A stretch of DNA of 64,000 nucleotides from Membranipora membranacea (Eukaryota; Bryozoa; Gymnolaemata; Cheilostomatida; Membraniporidae). The position numbers were made by a program, and so were the translations under genes. The stretch covers positions 26,958,025-27,022,024 of the forward strand of contig OU612070.1 of assembly GCA_914767715.1 (NCBI GenBank), read 5' to 3'. Positions within the stretch are counted from its first letter, which is position 1; every line of letters starts with the position of its first letter. The notes under the pieces are model-generated. The model was not told where the DNA came from, made no database searches, and saw nothing but the letters and a program-made list of their open reading frames with translations. Below, one piece after another: positions 14,101 to 25,036 of the stretch.

Positions 14101-14122
14101 TCACATGTACATTCTGCATCAT
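5167..14122 (-). CDS. Secreted M12B (ADAMTS-like) zinc metalloprotease with mucin-like Thr/Pro domain
   Basis: I assembled fourteen exons with GT/AG boundaries into one 2,850-base frame (949 aa): 14050-14122, 13200-13399, 12331-12411, 11481-11628, 10719-10914, 10426-10510, 10114-10194, 9829-9980, 9189-9317, 8559-8705, 8017-8149, 7587-7700, 7063-7114 and 5167-6425. The ATG (MMQNVHVIMYFALMLM) opens a signal peptide. A propeptide runs to a furin site, RVKR, at about residues 206-209. The catalytic domain starts near TVQLYIIVDWY and carries HELGHNLGAGHD at about 377-388 and a Met-turn VMAAS at about 394-398. ADAMTS-type Cys-rich sequence follows to about 530 (CRMW-like CHRMWC), then a second module with paired cysteines (about 533-625), then roughly 270 residues of PTTTTT repeats and a short tail. 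No disintegrin or thrombospondin motif is seen. Reprolysin-family proteases of this type cleave extracellular matrix or surface proteins. AAG/GTACGT just before the stop could also be a donor, so the 3' end may continue further left. Confidence 0.92.
5340..6145 (-). repeat. 18-bp coding minisatellite (PTTTTT)n in the metalloprotease
   Basis: About 44 units of an 18-base repeat encode PTTTTT with small changes (PTTTTS, PTTTIT, PTTTET, one PTPTTTTT). The tract is heavily Thr/Pro and so a dense potential O-glycosylation (mucin) stalk. The opposite strand is also open and would give Val/Gly repeats, but this is a by-product of the low-complexity sequence. Higher-order repeats of 100-300 bp are visible: several blocks recur with the same variant order, which indicates unequal exchange or slippage. 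Confidence 0.93.
7952..7992. repeat. 7-bp tandem repeat (CACAGGT)n
   Basis: Nearly six copies of CACAGGT in an intron of the metalloprotease gene, just beyond the donor side of the exon at 8017-8149. Confidence 0.95.
11222..11396 (-). mobile_element. tRNA-derived SINE, family A, copy 1
   Basis: Read on the minus strand, it begins with a tRNA-like head (A-box region around a 'GGAGGTGGCACAGTTGG' stretch; B-box-like GGTTCAAATCCC), followed by a body with 'GGTGTGCTCCAACCTGCCTG' and 'GCGGCCTCGCCC'. The same order and words recur at 55311-55507 (minus) and 58514-58690 (plus). It lies in an intron of the metalloprotease gene and disrupts nothing visible. Confidence 0.8.
13019..13092 (-). mobile_element. 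tRNA-like SINE head or tRNA pseudogene
   Basis: The minus strand reads GTGGTGCAATGGGTAG (A-box-like) and, about 40 bases on, GTGTTCGATTCCCGG (B-box-like). The cloverleaf is not complete, so I treat it as SINE-derived. It lies between exons 2 and 3 of the metalloprotease gene. Confidence 0.6.
13498..13730. mobile_element. MITE with about 28-bp terminal inverted repeats
   Basis: The left end CTTGGTTCACATTATCCCAG is matched by the right end CTGGGACAATGTGAACCAAG as an inverted repeat with few mismatches, and the similarity runs on through AGTGTCAT. Internal 'ATCCCAG' words are repeated many times. It has no coding content and lies in intron 1 of the metalloprotease gene. Confidence 0.8.
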
Positions 14123-15695
14123 CAACCCTGATTTGAGCTTATGGCTCCTGAAGAGAGATCTAACTCTGACCTGTTTACTGCCCTACATGTACAATCTGAC
14201 TCGATTGATTTTTACGCAAGAGAAATTTCAAGGTTAAAAAACTACACCAGCTGACACGCCCTTTCAATGAATTTACTTTTATATTTATTCAGACAAGTAT
14301 AAAAGATTAATTTTCATTGCACAATGACAAAAAGACTATTTGCTTGCATGGGCAAATATGTTGATTTGGTCTGTGCGCATGACTAAGAACAAACAAACAT
14401 GCGGGATGCTTACGTACACAAATATGAGACATTGTATAAGCCATGTTCTCCACTAAGAAACATTTTACTGGACACGAGAAACAAAAACTGTACCCTTTCT
14501 TGACTCTTGCTTTGAGTTATCAATAATAGAGTAGAGTAGCTTGTTCACCCCCTCCCCCCTCTCCCCCCCCCCTCCACCAATAAAGGCAAGCAACAAAAAC
14601 AACCAAAAACAAAAAAGAAACAAAAAAAATATAAATGACAAGCAGATCTGTAGATAGGATAGAGTCAATTGACCTATAAATCACTTGAACAAGAGTTATC
14701 CGTTATAGCCATATAGACTTAATGATAATCTTAGAAAGGACACTATATGGAGGATTAGCATTGAGGCACTGAGGCATTTAATTGTTGGAAGAAACAATGA
14801 TGCTATCATTGATTTACTGTCCAAAATCCAGGCTTTTTGTGATAACTCGATCAATTTTGATCGGATTTTGAGTTTGAAAATTACAGAAGATTTAGCAGCT
14901 CATCATTTTAGGCAAAACAATCTTTTTGAAGAAAAAATAGCATCAAGTTGATAACAAGATGCTGCTGATTGTCAAGCAATTTTCAAATTCAATATCCAAT
15001 CAAAGTTGATCGAGTTATGATCGAAGAACCTGGATTATGGACAGTAAATCAATGATAGCGTTATCGCTTCTACATCTTCCAATTAAGTGCCTCACTTCAG
15101 CTGTATATGGGGTCCTGTCTAAGTTTATTATTAAGTCACCGTGATCTAGTTGTGAGTCGTGGAATTCCGGCTGCTATAAACTGTTCCTAAAAACTGCGTC
15201 TTTAATTCTGCCAATTTTCTTTGGACATTCAGCTGTCACTGACTACTGCCCTACCAATCACTGTACAGACGAGCTGTAAATCACTATAGAGGAGCATCAA
15301 CGCCCGACAATGATATAACTAAATACAAAAGACAAAGACAAAGTCTATGGTTATAGCAGACACATAATTTTTTGAAGATGCTATCATTTTAGCAAACAGT
15401 TAGTAATTTCCATATTTGCGTATAATCTGCCTCTATAGCTTTGCGTCTTAGCTCATCTGAGACATCTGCCAGTTACAAGCGGTAATTCTATGCATTTGTC
15501 GGTACTTCATGTACCCCCAAGCCTATGAAAAATCAAGCTCATGTAGCCAGGCCTATAGATTTTGGAGACAATAATCAGGTGCTTTTACTTGTATCATTTC
15601 AAAACGCTTTCTTTGGGAACGGAAATAATCGAAATGTTTATGTATCTGACTATAAGAAAATAATAATAATGTGCCTTGATTTGTTGTTATTAACA
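14123..15695. other. Intergenic; contains a foldback repeat
   Basis: Upstream region of the metalloprotease gene. No TATA box was clearly placed. A C-rich/A-rich low-complexity tract lies at 14545-14635. A large imperfect palindrome at 14716-15137 is listed separately. No further gene is seen. Confidence 0.5.
14716..15137. repeat. Imperfect foldback element, arms about 200 bp
   Basis: The left arm from GACTTAATGATAATCTTAGA and the reverse complement of the right arm ending TTATTATTAAGTC align over about 200 bases. Shared words in order include GAGGCACT, TATCATTGATTTACTGTCCA and ATAACTCGATCAA. No transposase is present, so this is a foldback or MITE-type element. Confidence 0.75.
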
Positions 15696-15766
15696 TCCTC
15701 TATAGCTCAGTGGTAGAGCACTGGTCTTGAAAATCGGCCGTCTTGGGATCAACCCCCAGTGGAGGC
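15696..15766 (+). pseudogene. tRNA-Thr-like sequence (degenerate)
   Basis: It matches the tRNA-like gene at 23510-23581 over most of its length: TATAGCTCAGTGGTAGAGC in the D arm and GGGATCAACCCCCAG in the T arm. The first acceptor base is T rather than G, the anticodon stem is altered, and the loop CTTGAAA would give TGA instead of TGT. The 3' flank is homologous to the flank after 23966, so the whole block was duplicated. Confidence 0.7.
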
Positions 15767-18352
15767 TGCTTTTGAATCACGGGACTGCCAGTGATACACC
15801 TCGTACTGCGGCTGCAAAATGATCAAATACATTTAAAAAATAGAACCTTCAGTTCAATCTTATCAATCATTTTTAAGAACCATTCTAAATACGGTGCAGC
15901 CAACTGCTAATCTGAAACTTTAAATCTCCTTGTTTTATTCTGACTGCATGAGCGGCAGTACTTTCAAATTTTTCTCTTACACTTTACCATATATGAAAAA
16001 AGATATCAACTTATCTCACCGGTATCATGTGTTACAAAATTTATGATTTAGAATAGCAAAAATGCCATTAGATTGACTTGAGAGATGTTCTAGTATACCT
16101 ATGGTGGTGTAGCTACATTAAAAAGTCAATCAAATTGGGAAAATAGAGAAGTTAGGACTTAACATTTGGAATTGTCTTCAGTTGAATTTAAAACAGGACA
16201 ACTCCAACATTTAAACTGCTTGTCATCTCCAGTACGGGCCAGCAGGTAGTTTGAAATTATCACAAGGACAGAATTGAAAATAATTCAGAGGTTGATGTGT
16301 AGCTACTTGCTGTTTCTTTCTATTATCACAACGTTAGAGCCTTCCTCAGCTTTAGAGGCTGATGGATAGCAGATGCATTCATATACTCATGATACTCATA
16401 TATGTACTTGTTCAGAAGTTGTCTTTTCAACATCAAGGGGAGAATAACTCTTTGCTTGATTAGTAAATAAGCTGTATACAGTCATTCATGTACTCTTTGA
16501 GTAGATTGCCTGCCTACATATTTGGCAAAACACTGTTTGATTAACAAACGGTAGTACATAGTGTAATTGGTTCCTGTTCTGTTGGCATACATGGTGGTAA
16601 CAGCTAACTTAAAATATAACCAACATTTACTCACCCATAACAATGATACGATTGCTGAGGTAAAGCCTTACATATGGCAATTGCCCTGGTGGTATGATGG
16701 CACAGTTAATCAGCAGCATGTTACATTATTTCCTATGTTATTGATTGGTGTCAGCATGGCGCAGCAGCAGATCTGAACTGCTAGCTCTTTACAGGTGAGA
16801 GAGAATGTAAATTGTAATTGTAATTGTAAGACTAAATTTAAATAAAAGAAGTTATTTCCCTTATTAATCTTGTCTACTGTAGTCCTTACACTGTGGTTTC
16901 TATGTTAATTCTCCAAATTCTAGAGCTAGATTTTAAGGGAATGTTCAGACCAGAATAACAGTTCACTTATTTTGTAATAAAGGAGGAAAAAGCTAGCCAT
17001 ATGACTCAGATGAGGCCGAGGGTCATACCACTGAGCAGTAGAGGCAGATGAGAGCACAACTCGAAGGCATAATTTCAAATTTTTGTGAGGGTTTTGTGAG
17101 CAGGGAGTTTTTCCATAACCCCAAGCGTGAGATGATGGAATCTTAACTACTTACTATCCATACCCAAGTGTGCTCCCTGTTGTTACCGTCTTTTTTTTTA
17201 TATACTTGCATGTTTACCATTTGCATCAAAGTCTTAGTGATTGCAATAACGAGGCCACACTAAATTTTAAATTATCAAACACACCCTCTTTTTAATCATA
17301 TTTTCTGAAATGAATGTAGAGCACCTTGTCGCTGCTAAACTATTTTTAGACCTAAACTATGCAGGTCCCAAAAATGTGCCAAATCTTTTTCCCTTTTTTA
17401 TGACTCATTTTAATAATCTCCGCTAATAGTCATTTTCAACCCGACAATGTGAGCATTCACTTTTATCAATATCATGATATCAGACGCAAAAATAAACTAA
17501 ACTATCAGGTGCACAGATTTTTTGTATAACTTTCATCGCGTGAGATGTTTAAAAAGCTATGGCCGATTCGAAAGTATCCATAATGGTTGAAAATCCTCCA
17601 CACTCTGCAAGTCACATATTACCCAGAAGCATATCACTAACCTGATACCATTGTCATGTTCAAGCAGTTTATCAGGCAAAGATGATAATATAACAATATT
17701 CTTGTGACCAAGCAGATGGGATAGTAATCTGAGAGTTGGATTGAATGTCAACTGTTAGTTGTTTCAAGAAATGATAGGGACTCAAGTTTCCACACTCCAT
17801 TTTGTAAATTCTGCAATTTATCCTACAAATCAAGATAATCAATTACAATGATGTTGTCTGCCGTCTAGACTGTATGAATCTTGAAAAACATCTGTTGCAC
17901 CATTTAAGAGATTGGCCCGATGTAAAGTTTCTGATATTGTGCGCCACACCTACAACTCGTAACAGCTAGGTAGGAATTCAAATTGCTATTCCATCATCAT
18001 ACCAAATCTTATGCAATTTCATCAAAGCAATTCCTTTTGGTAGGTAGCTCTTGGTCAAGGGCCTTGATAATATAAAGTGCTGGTACCTGTCATCTAATGT
18101 TTTGATGAGCAGAGATACACAGTGTATCTCTGCTCGTCAAAACATTATATGATTTAGGTGATCAAGATCAAGATCAAGATCTTGAGTCAACTCACAGATA
18201 GCAACATGATTTGATACCATCACGACATACGGATCGTATACAATAGTTTGAAAGCAAGAACCTGTGTTTTGCAGTGTAACTCTACAATGAAAAGTGGGAT
18301 GCTAGTATATCAGTGCAAAGCTTACCGACCACTTTAGTATAGCTGAAAGCAG
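15767..18352. other. Intergenic; duplicated block and inverted repeat
   Basis: 15.7-16.8 kb is similar to sequence at 22.85-22.98 and 23.9-25.65 kb (see findings). A decayed piece of the tRNA-Thr-like sequence remains near 17020-17045. A 30-bp inverted repeat lies at 18091-18151, followed by GATCAA tandem repeats. I find no supported exon. Confidence 0.5.
18091..18151. repeat. 30-bp inverted repeat, near-zero loop
   Basis: The arms 18091-18120 and 18122-18151 are complementary with two mismatches around a single-base centre. (GATCAA)n follows immediately at about 18160-18182. Confidence 0.9.
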
Positions 18353-18583
18353 GGAGTATGGAGTGTTGCAGTTACGGTCCCTGCTGGCTCTTGCAATGCT
18401 TTTGACCCTGATCTTAAGCAGACAAACACGAGCATTGGATGCCGGCTTGTCTACAGACTGTCACTATCAGATCATAGAAGGGAAGTAGTCACCAGTAATC
18501 TCTCCGGCGGTAGCCAGCACATGCACACATACAGACTGGTGCTGGAGGTAGACTCAGACAACAATGACACGGAGTTGTGTTAA
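18353..18583 (+). CDS. Exon-like open frame of an unrecognised extracellular protein (partial)
   Basis: After a possible acceptor (GAAAGCAG), a 76-codon frame reads GVWSVAVTVPAGSCNAFDPD, later YRLSLSDHRREVV and HTYRLVLEVDSDNNDTELC, then TAA at 18581. The alternating hydrophobic pattern and three cysteines look like a real beta-rich domain, but I cannot name it and it has no ATG. A donor-like CAG/GTAAGC follows at about 18605 in a different frame, so a one- or two-base indel near 18580 would join the exon to it. It may belong with the Thr-rich exons 0.7 kb further on. Confidence 0.35.
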   Translation, partial: GVWSVAVTVPAGSCNAFDPDLKQTNTSIGCRLVYRLSLSDHRREVVTSNLSGGSQHMHTYRLVLEVDSDNNDTELC

Positions 18584-18770
18584 AAGAGATGCTGTGAGGA
18601 TTCAGGTAAGCTTTCGGTTCATCTACTACTTTTTTATTCAAAGCTTACCTCAATGTAATGTTTTGATTAGGTGGTGGATGACTTAGTTAGATCAGCTGGG
18701 TAAGTAAGAAACCTACTGCAGGCTACTGACTAGTGGGCTCGGTGACTGCCTGAAGTCACCTCTATTTCCC

Positions 18771-18882
18771 TAGTCTAAGTGCTCAGACGAATGCAGGGAG
18801 TTAGTGGCATTACATTTTCCAATACTCATGCGTATTTGATAATGCAATGCCACCAAATCGCTTTGTCTGAGCACTTAGACTA
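18771..18882. mobile_element. 112-bp MITE with 18-bp perfect TIRs and 9-bp target duplication
   Basis: The ends are TAGTCTAAGTGCTCAGAC and its exact complement GTCTGAGCACTTAGACTA. Both flanks carry CTATTTCCC directly outside the element. A 9-bp duplication fits Mutator-type transposition. Confidence 0.88.
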
Positions 18883-19271
18883 CTATTTCCCAGAGCTCGG
18901 ACTGAGGCAGACCTTGAGAGTTCAACAAACACGTTTTTTTCCTAACCAAATGCGTGGTTATATCTACATAAGAATTGAGCCTGTTACCTTCCAAAGCTTC
19001 TCATGCTTAGGTTTGGTAGATTAAAATTAAGCTGTCACCAATTGAGTGTAATAAAACAGTCACATAAATACCATCTCTTTTCATGCCAAGCTCCTAAGAT
19101 TTGAAAAGAGTGATTCCAAAACTCCACAAACAAGCGGAACGATGATAGAAGTTACTGAGAGTGGAAAGGTGGTTTCCGTAGCCGAATAACCTAGCACAAC
19201 TCAATTTGTATTTTTGCTGACTACAGAACTAAAGAACAATAACATTTAACTGTTTATCTTCTTGCGTTTAG

Positions 19272-20555
19272 TTGCCAAGTTCACTATTATACATTGTAGA
19301 CTGTGAGTTGGTAGCTGTAACAAGAAATGAAGTTAGTAATGACGAAGAATGTGTCTTATTTAAGTGCGAAGAACGAGGCTGCCCACTCAAAAAAAACGAC
19401 AGGTGTGGTATTATTCACTATTTTGCTCCAAACTGCAGGCTGACAGAACAGGAGTTATTATCCCCCCTTTACAATAAATACAATATTAATGTGAGATTTT
19501 ATTTAATAGCCTGTCATCAATTTTTGAAGCTAGGAGGTGTAAAACTACCAGCTTTAAAGTACTTGATGCTTGACTGCTACTTTTTAGAAATATTATCCAA
19601 GGCATACCGTTCACCTGAAATCAAAAGGAGTTTCTCGAAGTACTGCCACACCTCATCAAATTGTTAATGACACAACAGTTACAGAGGAAATAATTGGACA
19701 TACCACTGCATTTAGTCAAGTACAACCTGAATCCCGAATGAGGTCACAACTCCTGCCTCGGATCCGACTACGACAACAACTGAGACCGATACTGAAATCA
19801 AGATGGAGTACTTACCTCCTGGGACGAGAAATACACCTCCTGAAAAAGGGAATATACCTACTGAGGCGGGCAAGATACCTCTTGAGACGGGGAATATACA
19901 CCCGGAGATGGGGAATATACTTCCTGAGACAGGGAATATACCACCTGAGACGGGAAATATTCATACTGAGGCGGGCAATACACATGCTAAGATGGGGACT
20001 ATACCTACTGAGGCGGGGAATATACCTCTCGAGATTGGAAGCATACCTATTGAGACAGGGAGCATACCTCATGAGAAGAGCGATATACCTCATGAGATGG
20101 GGATTTTACCTACTGAGATGTGGAACTTACCTGATTATACTTTGCCTCTTATCGCTGATAAAATCAGTTTTGAAGACCACGGTACTGGGAACGAGTCATC
20201 AGTCTCTACTGCACTACCTCCAACAAGTCTCATAAATGAAACATTAAACGCGGAACCGGAAAGTGATGATGATGAGAAAACAACGTTTACAACCTTGTTG
20301 CCTCCTCTAAACCATATCGATGAAATGATCACTACTACCCTCTCTTCTATTGATTCAAGTCACATAACAACTCTATCTGTGACTCACATTGCAAATGGAG
20401 ACACTGGCAATAATTCTGCATCTACCATAACCGTTCCAGAAAATACACCAACCACAAATAGAAACACAACATCAACAGCTGACCAAATAACAGGGAATCA
20501 GCCAATCACAGAAAGCATAACAACAGTCAAACCCGCCAATCAAGGTATTGTGTGA
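19272..20555 (+). pseudogene. Thr-rich extracellular protein exons with a 7-residue repeat; frame broken
   Basis: The first part, after the acceptor GCGTTTAG at about 19271, encodes a Cys-containing segment (DCELVAVTRNEVSNDEECVL...CEERGCPL...CGIIHYFAPNC) with the spacing of a small disulphide domain. Downstream, a Ser/Thr-rich frame (STATPHQIVNDTTVTEEIIG) runs to about 19736. The sense then continues one frame over as EVTTPASDPTTTTTE, so one base seems missing there. A 21-bp repeat follows, then a Thr/Ser-rich tail ending before AAG/GTATTG, with an in-frame stop TGA at 20553-20555. The layout suggests a secreted or membrane-anchored protein with mucin-like sequence. No family is recognised. 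Either a pseudogene or a sequencing indel would explain the break. Confidence 0.45.
19845..20140 (+). repeat. 21-bp coding tandem repeat, heptapeptide GNIPxET, about 14 units
   Basis: In the frame starting at 19803, successive heptads read GNIPTEA, GKIPLET, GNIHPEM, GNILPET, GNIPPET, GNIHTEA and so on to GILPTEM. The other frames are also open (Arg/Leu/Tyr-rich), but only this frame continues into the flanking Thr-rich sequence. Confidence 0.85.
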
Positions 20556-23509
20556 GGAATGGAAACAGAAATTATGATAAGGTGGTTCCCCGCATATACT
20601 TATAAAGTATATGCTGTGAGGAACGGAAAAGTAAGTAGGATAATTAAGGGAAGTTACTCTGAATAACTCCAAGTTCCAACACGTAATTTAATGAATTTAG
20701 TTATCTTTGTGTATTCAATTTGGAGTTGTTTGCTCCTTCTATAAAATCTATGAATGAATAATATATCGATGACATATTTCAGGTTCTATGTGTGTGTGTG
20801 TGTGTGTGTGTGTAAATTTGGTAGCACTCAATTAACCACATGTGTCAATTAACCTTGGCAAAATTTCAAGAGACGAACAGCTGGCTTCCCTTTCCAGGTT
20901 TAGAGAAACCCTTAGAATTGTTTATAAGTCTGACCACTCTTGAACTAAGGAGAAGTTGGCTCCTTAGTCATTCAAAGGGCAGCTCCTGCCAATCAACCGC
21001 AGGTATCCCTAAATTGGGCTAGCAGAAAGCTTGTTATAAGCTTGAGACAATACTCATGCACCACAAAGCGATTGATAACGGTATGTGGTTTATGAACTCG
21101 TGGCTATAATAAATATTAGCCTGTGGTTCGTAGTTTGATATATATATTGCGTAGTTATCTATAAATAATCTCACTTATTTGTGGAGATTTAAATTCCAAC
21201 AAGGTCGTTGGACTTTGTTTAGTGCCTGGAAGTCCAATTAGGTGACACCGGCAGTTGTATTAGAATCACAGGCCTTGTAACCAATTGATAGGTTACAGAC
21301 TTCAATTCACTTCTCTGTCTGGAATGAGAATAGCTCTAGGTCGCTTCAAATTTGGCTTTAATTTTAGCTCGATACTTTAATTGACCTATCACAATTCTAA
21401 TTCAAAGTATCTTTGACTACTCAGAGATAATAAAATTCTTGATGCTTATAGAACGATAATTTTGCAAGGTCAAAGACTGGGTTAATGACTCTTGAATCCT
21501 GATACTCGGTGGTTGTTTACAACTCAATAATTTAATCAAGCGGATGCTTAGTTGAGGTCAATACAACTATTTATTTTGTTCTAAATTTAGAAGTGAATAC
21601 AAAATGCCAATTTAAAAATGTAGAAGTATAAAATTATTAATAAAAAAAAATGATAATAATCCTTTTCAAAATAAAATATAATTACCAATGTATCCTGTCG
21701 TCCTCTTGCTTATAATATATCCAGTCTCCAAAGTGTGAATAATCCAGAGTAAAAATAATTCATGGTAAAATTAATTCTCAAAATATTTATCTGAATTAAA
21801 ATCAGATTTATATAAAAATATGAAATGCTCTTCTACATGCTTTCTACTGCTATAATATGGTTTTGTATCCGGTGAGCACTTGTCTTTTTTCATTGAATTT
21901 TCCTCCTTTTATACTCTCCGGTGGTGCTTGCTGAAATCTTGCATCATTCCCACGACTGTTATTTTTCATCTCTGTGCTGTTTCATCGCGGGTGTGGTGCT
22001 GTTTTCCCTGTAAAAAGATGTTTTGCTCTCAGTCTTTCTTACATAATTGATTGCATGATTGCACCTTATGTGGAAATTGTACATAAGATAATCTCATTGG
22101 CTTAAGCCCTATGACATATAGTCTATTTTAAGCCAAAGCATCATATTTGCTTAAAATAATTATGATACGTAGTCTATTTTAAGCCAAACATTCTCATTGG
22201 CTGTCTTCACTTTGAGACAGTGGAATTTCCAGTGTCCTGGAATAATACGTGATCCAGTAAAGTCAGGAGTTATCCTGCATTATAAAAGGGGAAGACAACT
22301 TGAGAAACAGCAGTTAATGGAACTGATATCTAGCTTGTACTGCTGCTGTCATGATAGCTAATAGTGAATGAATATTTGATGCAACATTCAGGGTCAATTA
22401 TAAAGAGCTATTATTTGCCATTAACCATGGATGTCATTTGTAAAGGCTGTTCTATATTCTAGCTGAGCTAATGGCATCTGCGGTAACCAAGTGTGGCTGT
22501 CATTGGTTATCATGATTATATAGTTTGATGTCAAAACAAAAAGGAAAAAGGAAGGGTGTGAGGTTAACGTTTATTAATGTGATAATGATATATATATTAT
22601 GTAATTATAGGTGGATGAAGTTCGCTCCTATACTGGACTGAAATGGCTTTGATTGTCAAAAGAACATTAATTATCAATTGTATTCATACATATTTTATAA
22701 CGAAATATATCTAGAGAAAATCAAAGAAATCGTAATGTTTATAATAATTAAAGCTGGGCTAAGCTTGGAGCTGTTTTACTTTTTTCTGTGCTGACAATTG
22801 AACTAAGCAAGAACTTGCAAAACACTAGCAGAACTGACACTCCCACCACATATAACAATGAAACAATTGCTGAGGTAAAGCCTTACATATGGCAGGTGCC
22901 CTAGTGGTATGATGGCACAGTTAATTAGCAGCACGTTACATTATTTCCTATGTTATTGATTGGTGTCAGCATGGCGCTGATTGTGGGCTTGTGTATTGCA
23001 AGGATTTGCTTCCCAAGCTGGGGAGTTAAACCCAGAACTGGGAAAGGATATTTATATCTATCTAGGTTTATGTGACTTAACTCTCGTAGAGTGATTCAAT
23101 GTCTATACTATTTTCGATCATATTCTCGTGTCGCAATCACAAATTGTTGACCTGTGATGTACTAGTGCTTTTGTATGCTTCAAATGGTAGTCAATTGAAA
23201 TTGGCTCTGACCAGATACAATCCATTATCTTTACACAGGGGAGAAGTTATAAATAGCAAAAACGTATTACAATGTTTATTGAAAGACTCGATTTGAGTAT
23301 AAGGATTTATGTTCCCTTGGATAAAAAGAGGACGACTCTTCCCAATTGTAGTTTTCACTCTATTGTCATATTCGTTCCAGTCATTACCCTGTGAATTCCA
23401 TCTCAATACTTATATACTGTCACATACAGCACCGGTTTCATCTTAACTCCAATGTCAGAGGCTAGCCGGTACCTGATTGTTATGGGTCGGAGTGCAAGTT
23501 GGGCAAAAT
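20556..23509. other. Intergenic, no gene seen
   Basis: A (TG)n tract lies at 20788-20813. A 19-base word (TAGTCTATTTTAAGCCAAA) occurs twice near 22110 and 22170. The block 22846-22980 is homologous to 16633-16770. Nothing else is supported. Confidence 0.5.
20788..20813. repeat. (TG)n microsatellite
   Basis: Thirteen consecutive TG dinucleotides. Confidence 0.95.
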
Positions 23510-23581
23510 AGCCTCCACTGGGGGTTGATCCCAGGACCGCTGGTTTACAAGACCAGCGCTCTACCACTGAGCTATAGAGGC
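23510..23581 (-). tRNA. tRNA-Thr(TGT)-like, complete cloverleaf
   Basis: All 72 positions fit a cloverleaf: acceptor GCCTCTA/TGGAGGC, D stem GCTC/GAGC, anticodon stem CTGGT/ACCAG around loop CTTGTAA (anticodon TGT), and T stem CTGGG/CCCAG. The T loop is ATCAACC, so the usual invariant T54 is A. The B box is therefore non-canonical. It may be the least damaged member of a tRNA-derived repeat rather than a working tRNA gene. Confidence 0.65.
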
Positions 23582-23895
23582 AGTTGAGAGCGAAACTCCA
23601 AGGCAAACTTCAAAATAAATAGACAACAGTACTTTCTACCTTGTCACTCTCTCTACCATTTATTGAATCGTGTATACATGAGCACAAGATAAAAAAGCAT
23701 GGTTCATCGCGGCTCCAAGTGTAGGCCCCGCGTTGCACCAAATGTGGCACCAAGCGTAACCTCCTATACGGCTTCAAGCTTAACTGAGTGTTTTCCTCTT
23801 CTTATGTGAGGGTAAGACAAGAGCTATAGACAGAGCCATATGACCTTATAAATGTAGATATTTTTGAATTTGGTCATCCTAAAGGACTTTCAACA

Positions 23896-23966
23896 GCCTC
23901 TATAGCTCAGTGGTAGAGCGCTGGTCTTGTAAACAAGCGGTCCTGGGATCAACCCCCAGAGGAGGC
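23896..23966 (+). pseudogene. tRNA-Thr(TGT)-like copy
   Basis: It is nearly identical to the cloverleaf at 23510-23581 but with mismatches in the anticodon stem (CTGGT against ACAAG) and at the last acceptor pair. It shares the A at T-loop position 1 and has the same 3' flank as the copy at 15696. Confidence 0.7.
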
Positions 23967-24627
23967 TGTTTTGCTGTAAAGGAGTGTCAGCTGTACACCT
24001 TGTACTGGGGCTGCGAAAGTCCCATAATATCTTCGGATCGAAGCTTCAGGTCAATTCTTGCTTTACCAGAAAGGGTTTAGCCAACTGTTGACCAGAATAT
24101 TGAAATTTCCCTGATATGCACAGAATTTTTCAGTCATGCGTCACAATAAACGAACATAGATATCGCCATCATCGCGGCAGTTTCATGTGCTAGAGTATTT
24201 GTGATTTGGACAAAAAATACAATAAAATTGGTTTTTGTTGAGAGATATTCTATAATCCCAGTATGTCTTGGTGGTGTAAATACAATATATTGTTCACTCA
24301 GGTCTGGAGTATTCAAGTACATGTATATGTCATGCCTTTGATGGTTTAGTCTCACATAAACGATCAAGCTCGCAGAAATAAAGTAGTTAGAACTTTCATA
24401 CGGAATTGTTTTCAGTTTGCAGAAAGAAGGAAAAACTCCGACAATAAAACTGATTTTCCTCTCCAGTAAAGACCAGCGGGTGGTTTGAAGTTGTTACAAG
24501 GGCTGATGTGTAATTACATGATGCTTTTATCTCTAGCATCACACTGTTGTGTGATAATATTAGAGCCATCTTATGAGTTGAGATTGCAGACCTACCTCAT
24601 GGCTTATTTTTAATTAGTGGCAAAACA

Positions 24628-24698
24628 GCCTCTACTGGGGGTTGATTCCAGGACCACCGGTTTACAAGACCAGCGCTCTTCCACTAAGCTAAGGAGGC
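24628..24698 (-). pseudogene. tRNA-Thr(TGT)-like copy
   Basis: This is a third near-copy in 1.2 kb. The acceptor and D arms are altered (TTAGCTTAGTGGAAGAGC), the anticodon loop CTTGTAA is kept, and the T loop again lacks T54. Confidence 0.7.
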
Positions 24699-25036
24699 TG
24701 GTGGAGGTAGTTTCATGTATGATTATTAACTAAAACATAGCACCATCATATTTACATGCCTTTTAAACCAACACGCGCTACTGTACTGTTGGTTTATGGT
24801 CTATGCGTTGTATAGGTCAAGAGACTCTATCTGTGGGACAGGCACAGTTACTGCTGAAGCTGACAATGATGAAATGAAGTTGATCAAACTAGTAGGCATA
24901 GATAATAGATATGCATTTATGTATAGCAGCTTCAATGCGAATTCCTATTTGGTGATTCTGGTATTGACAACAAACTAATCAGGTTAGGTGATGACATAAG
25001 TGATGATCGCTAATAAATCAATCAATTGCTTAAAAT

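Noticed and set aside
19738-20235. Arg/Leu/Tyr-rich frames over the 21-bp repeat, sense and antisense
   Set aside because: They do not continue into plausible flanking protein; the GNIPxET frame does.
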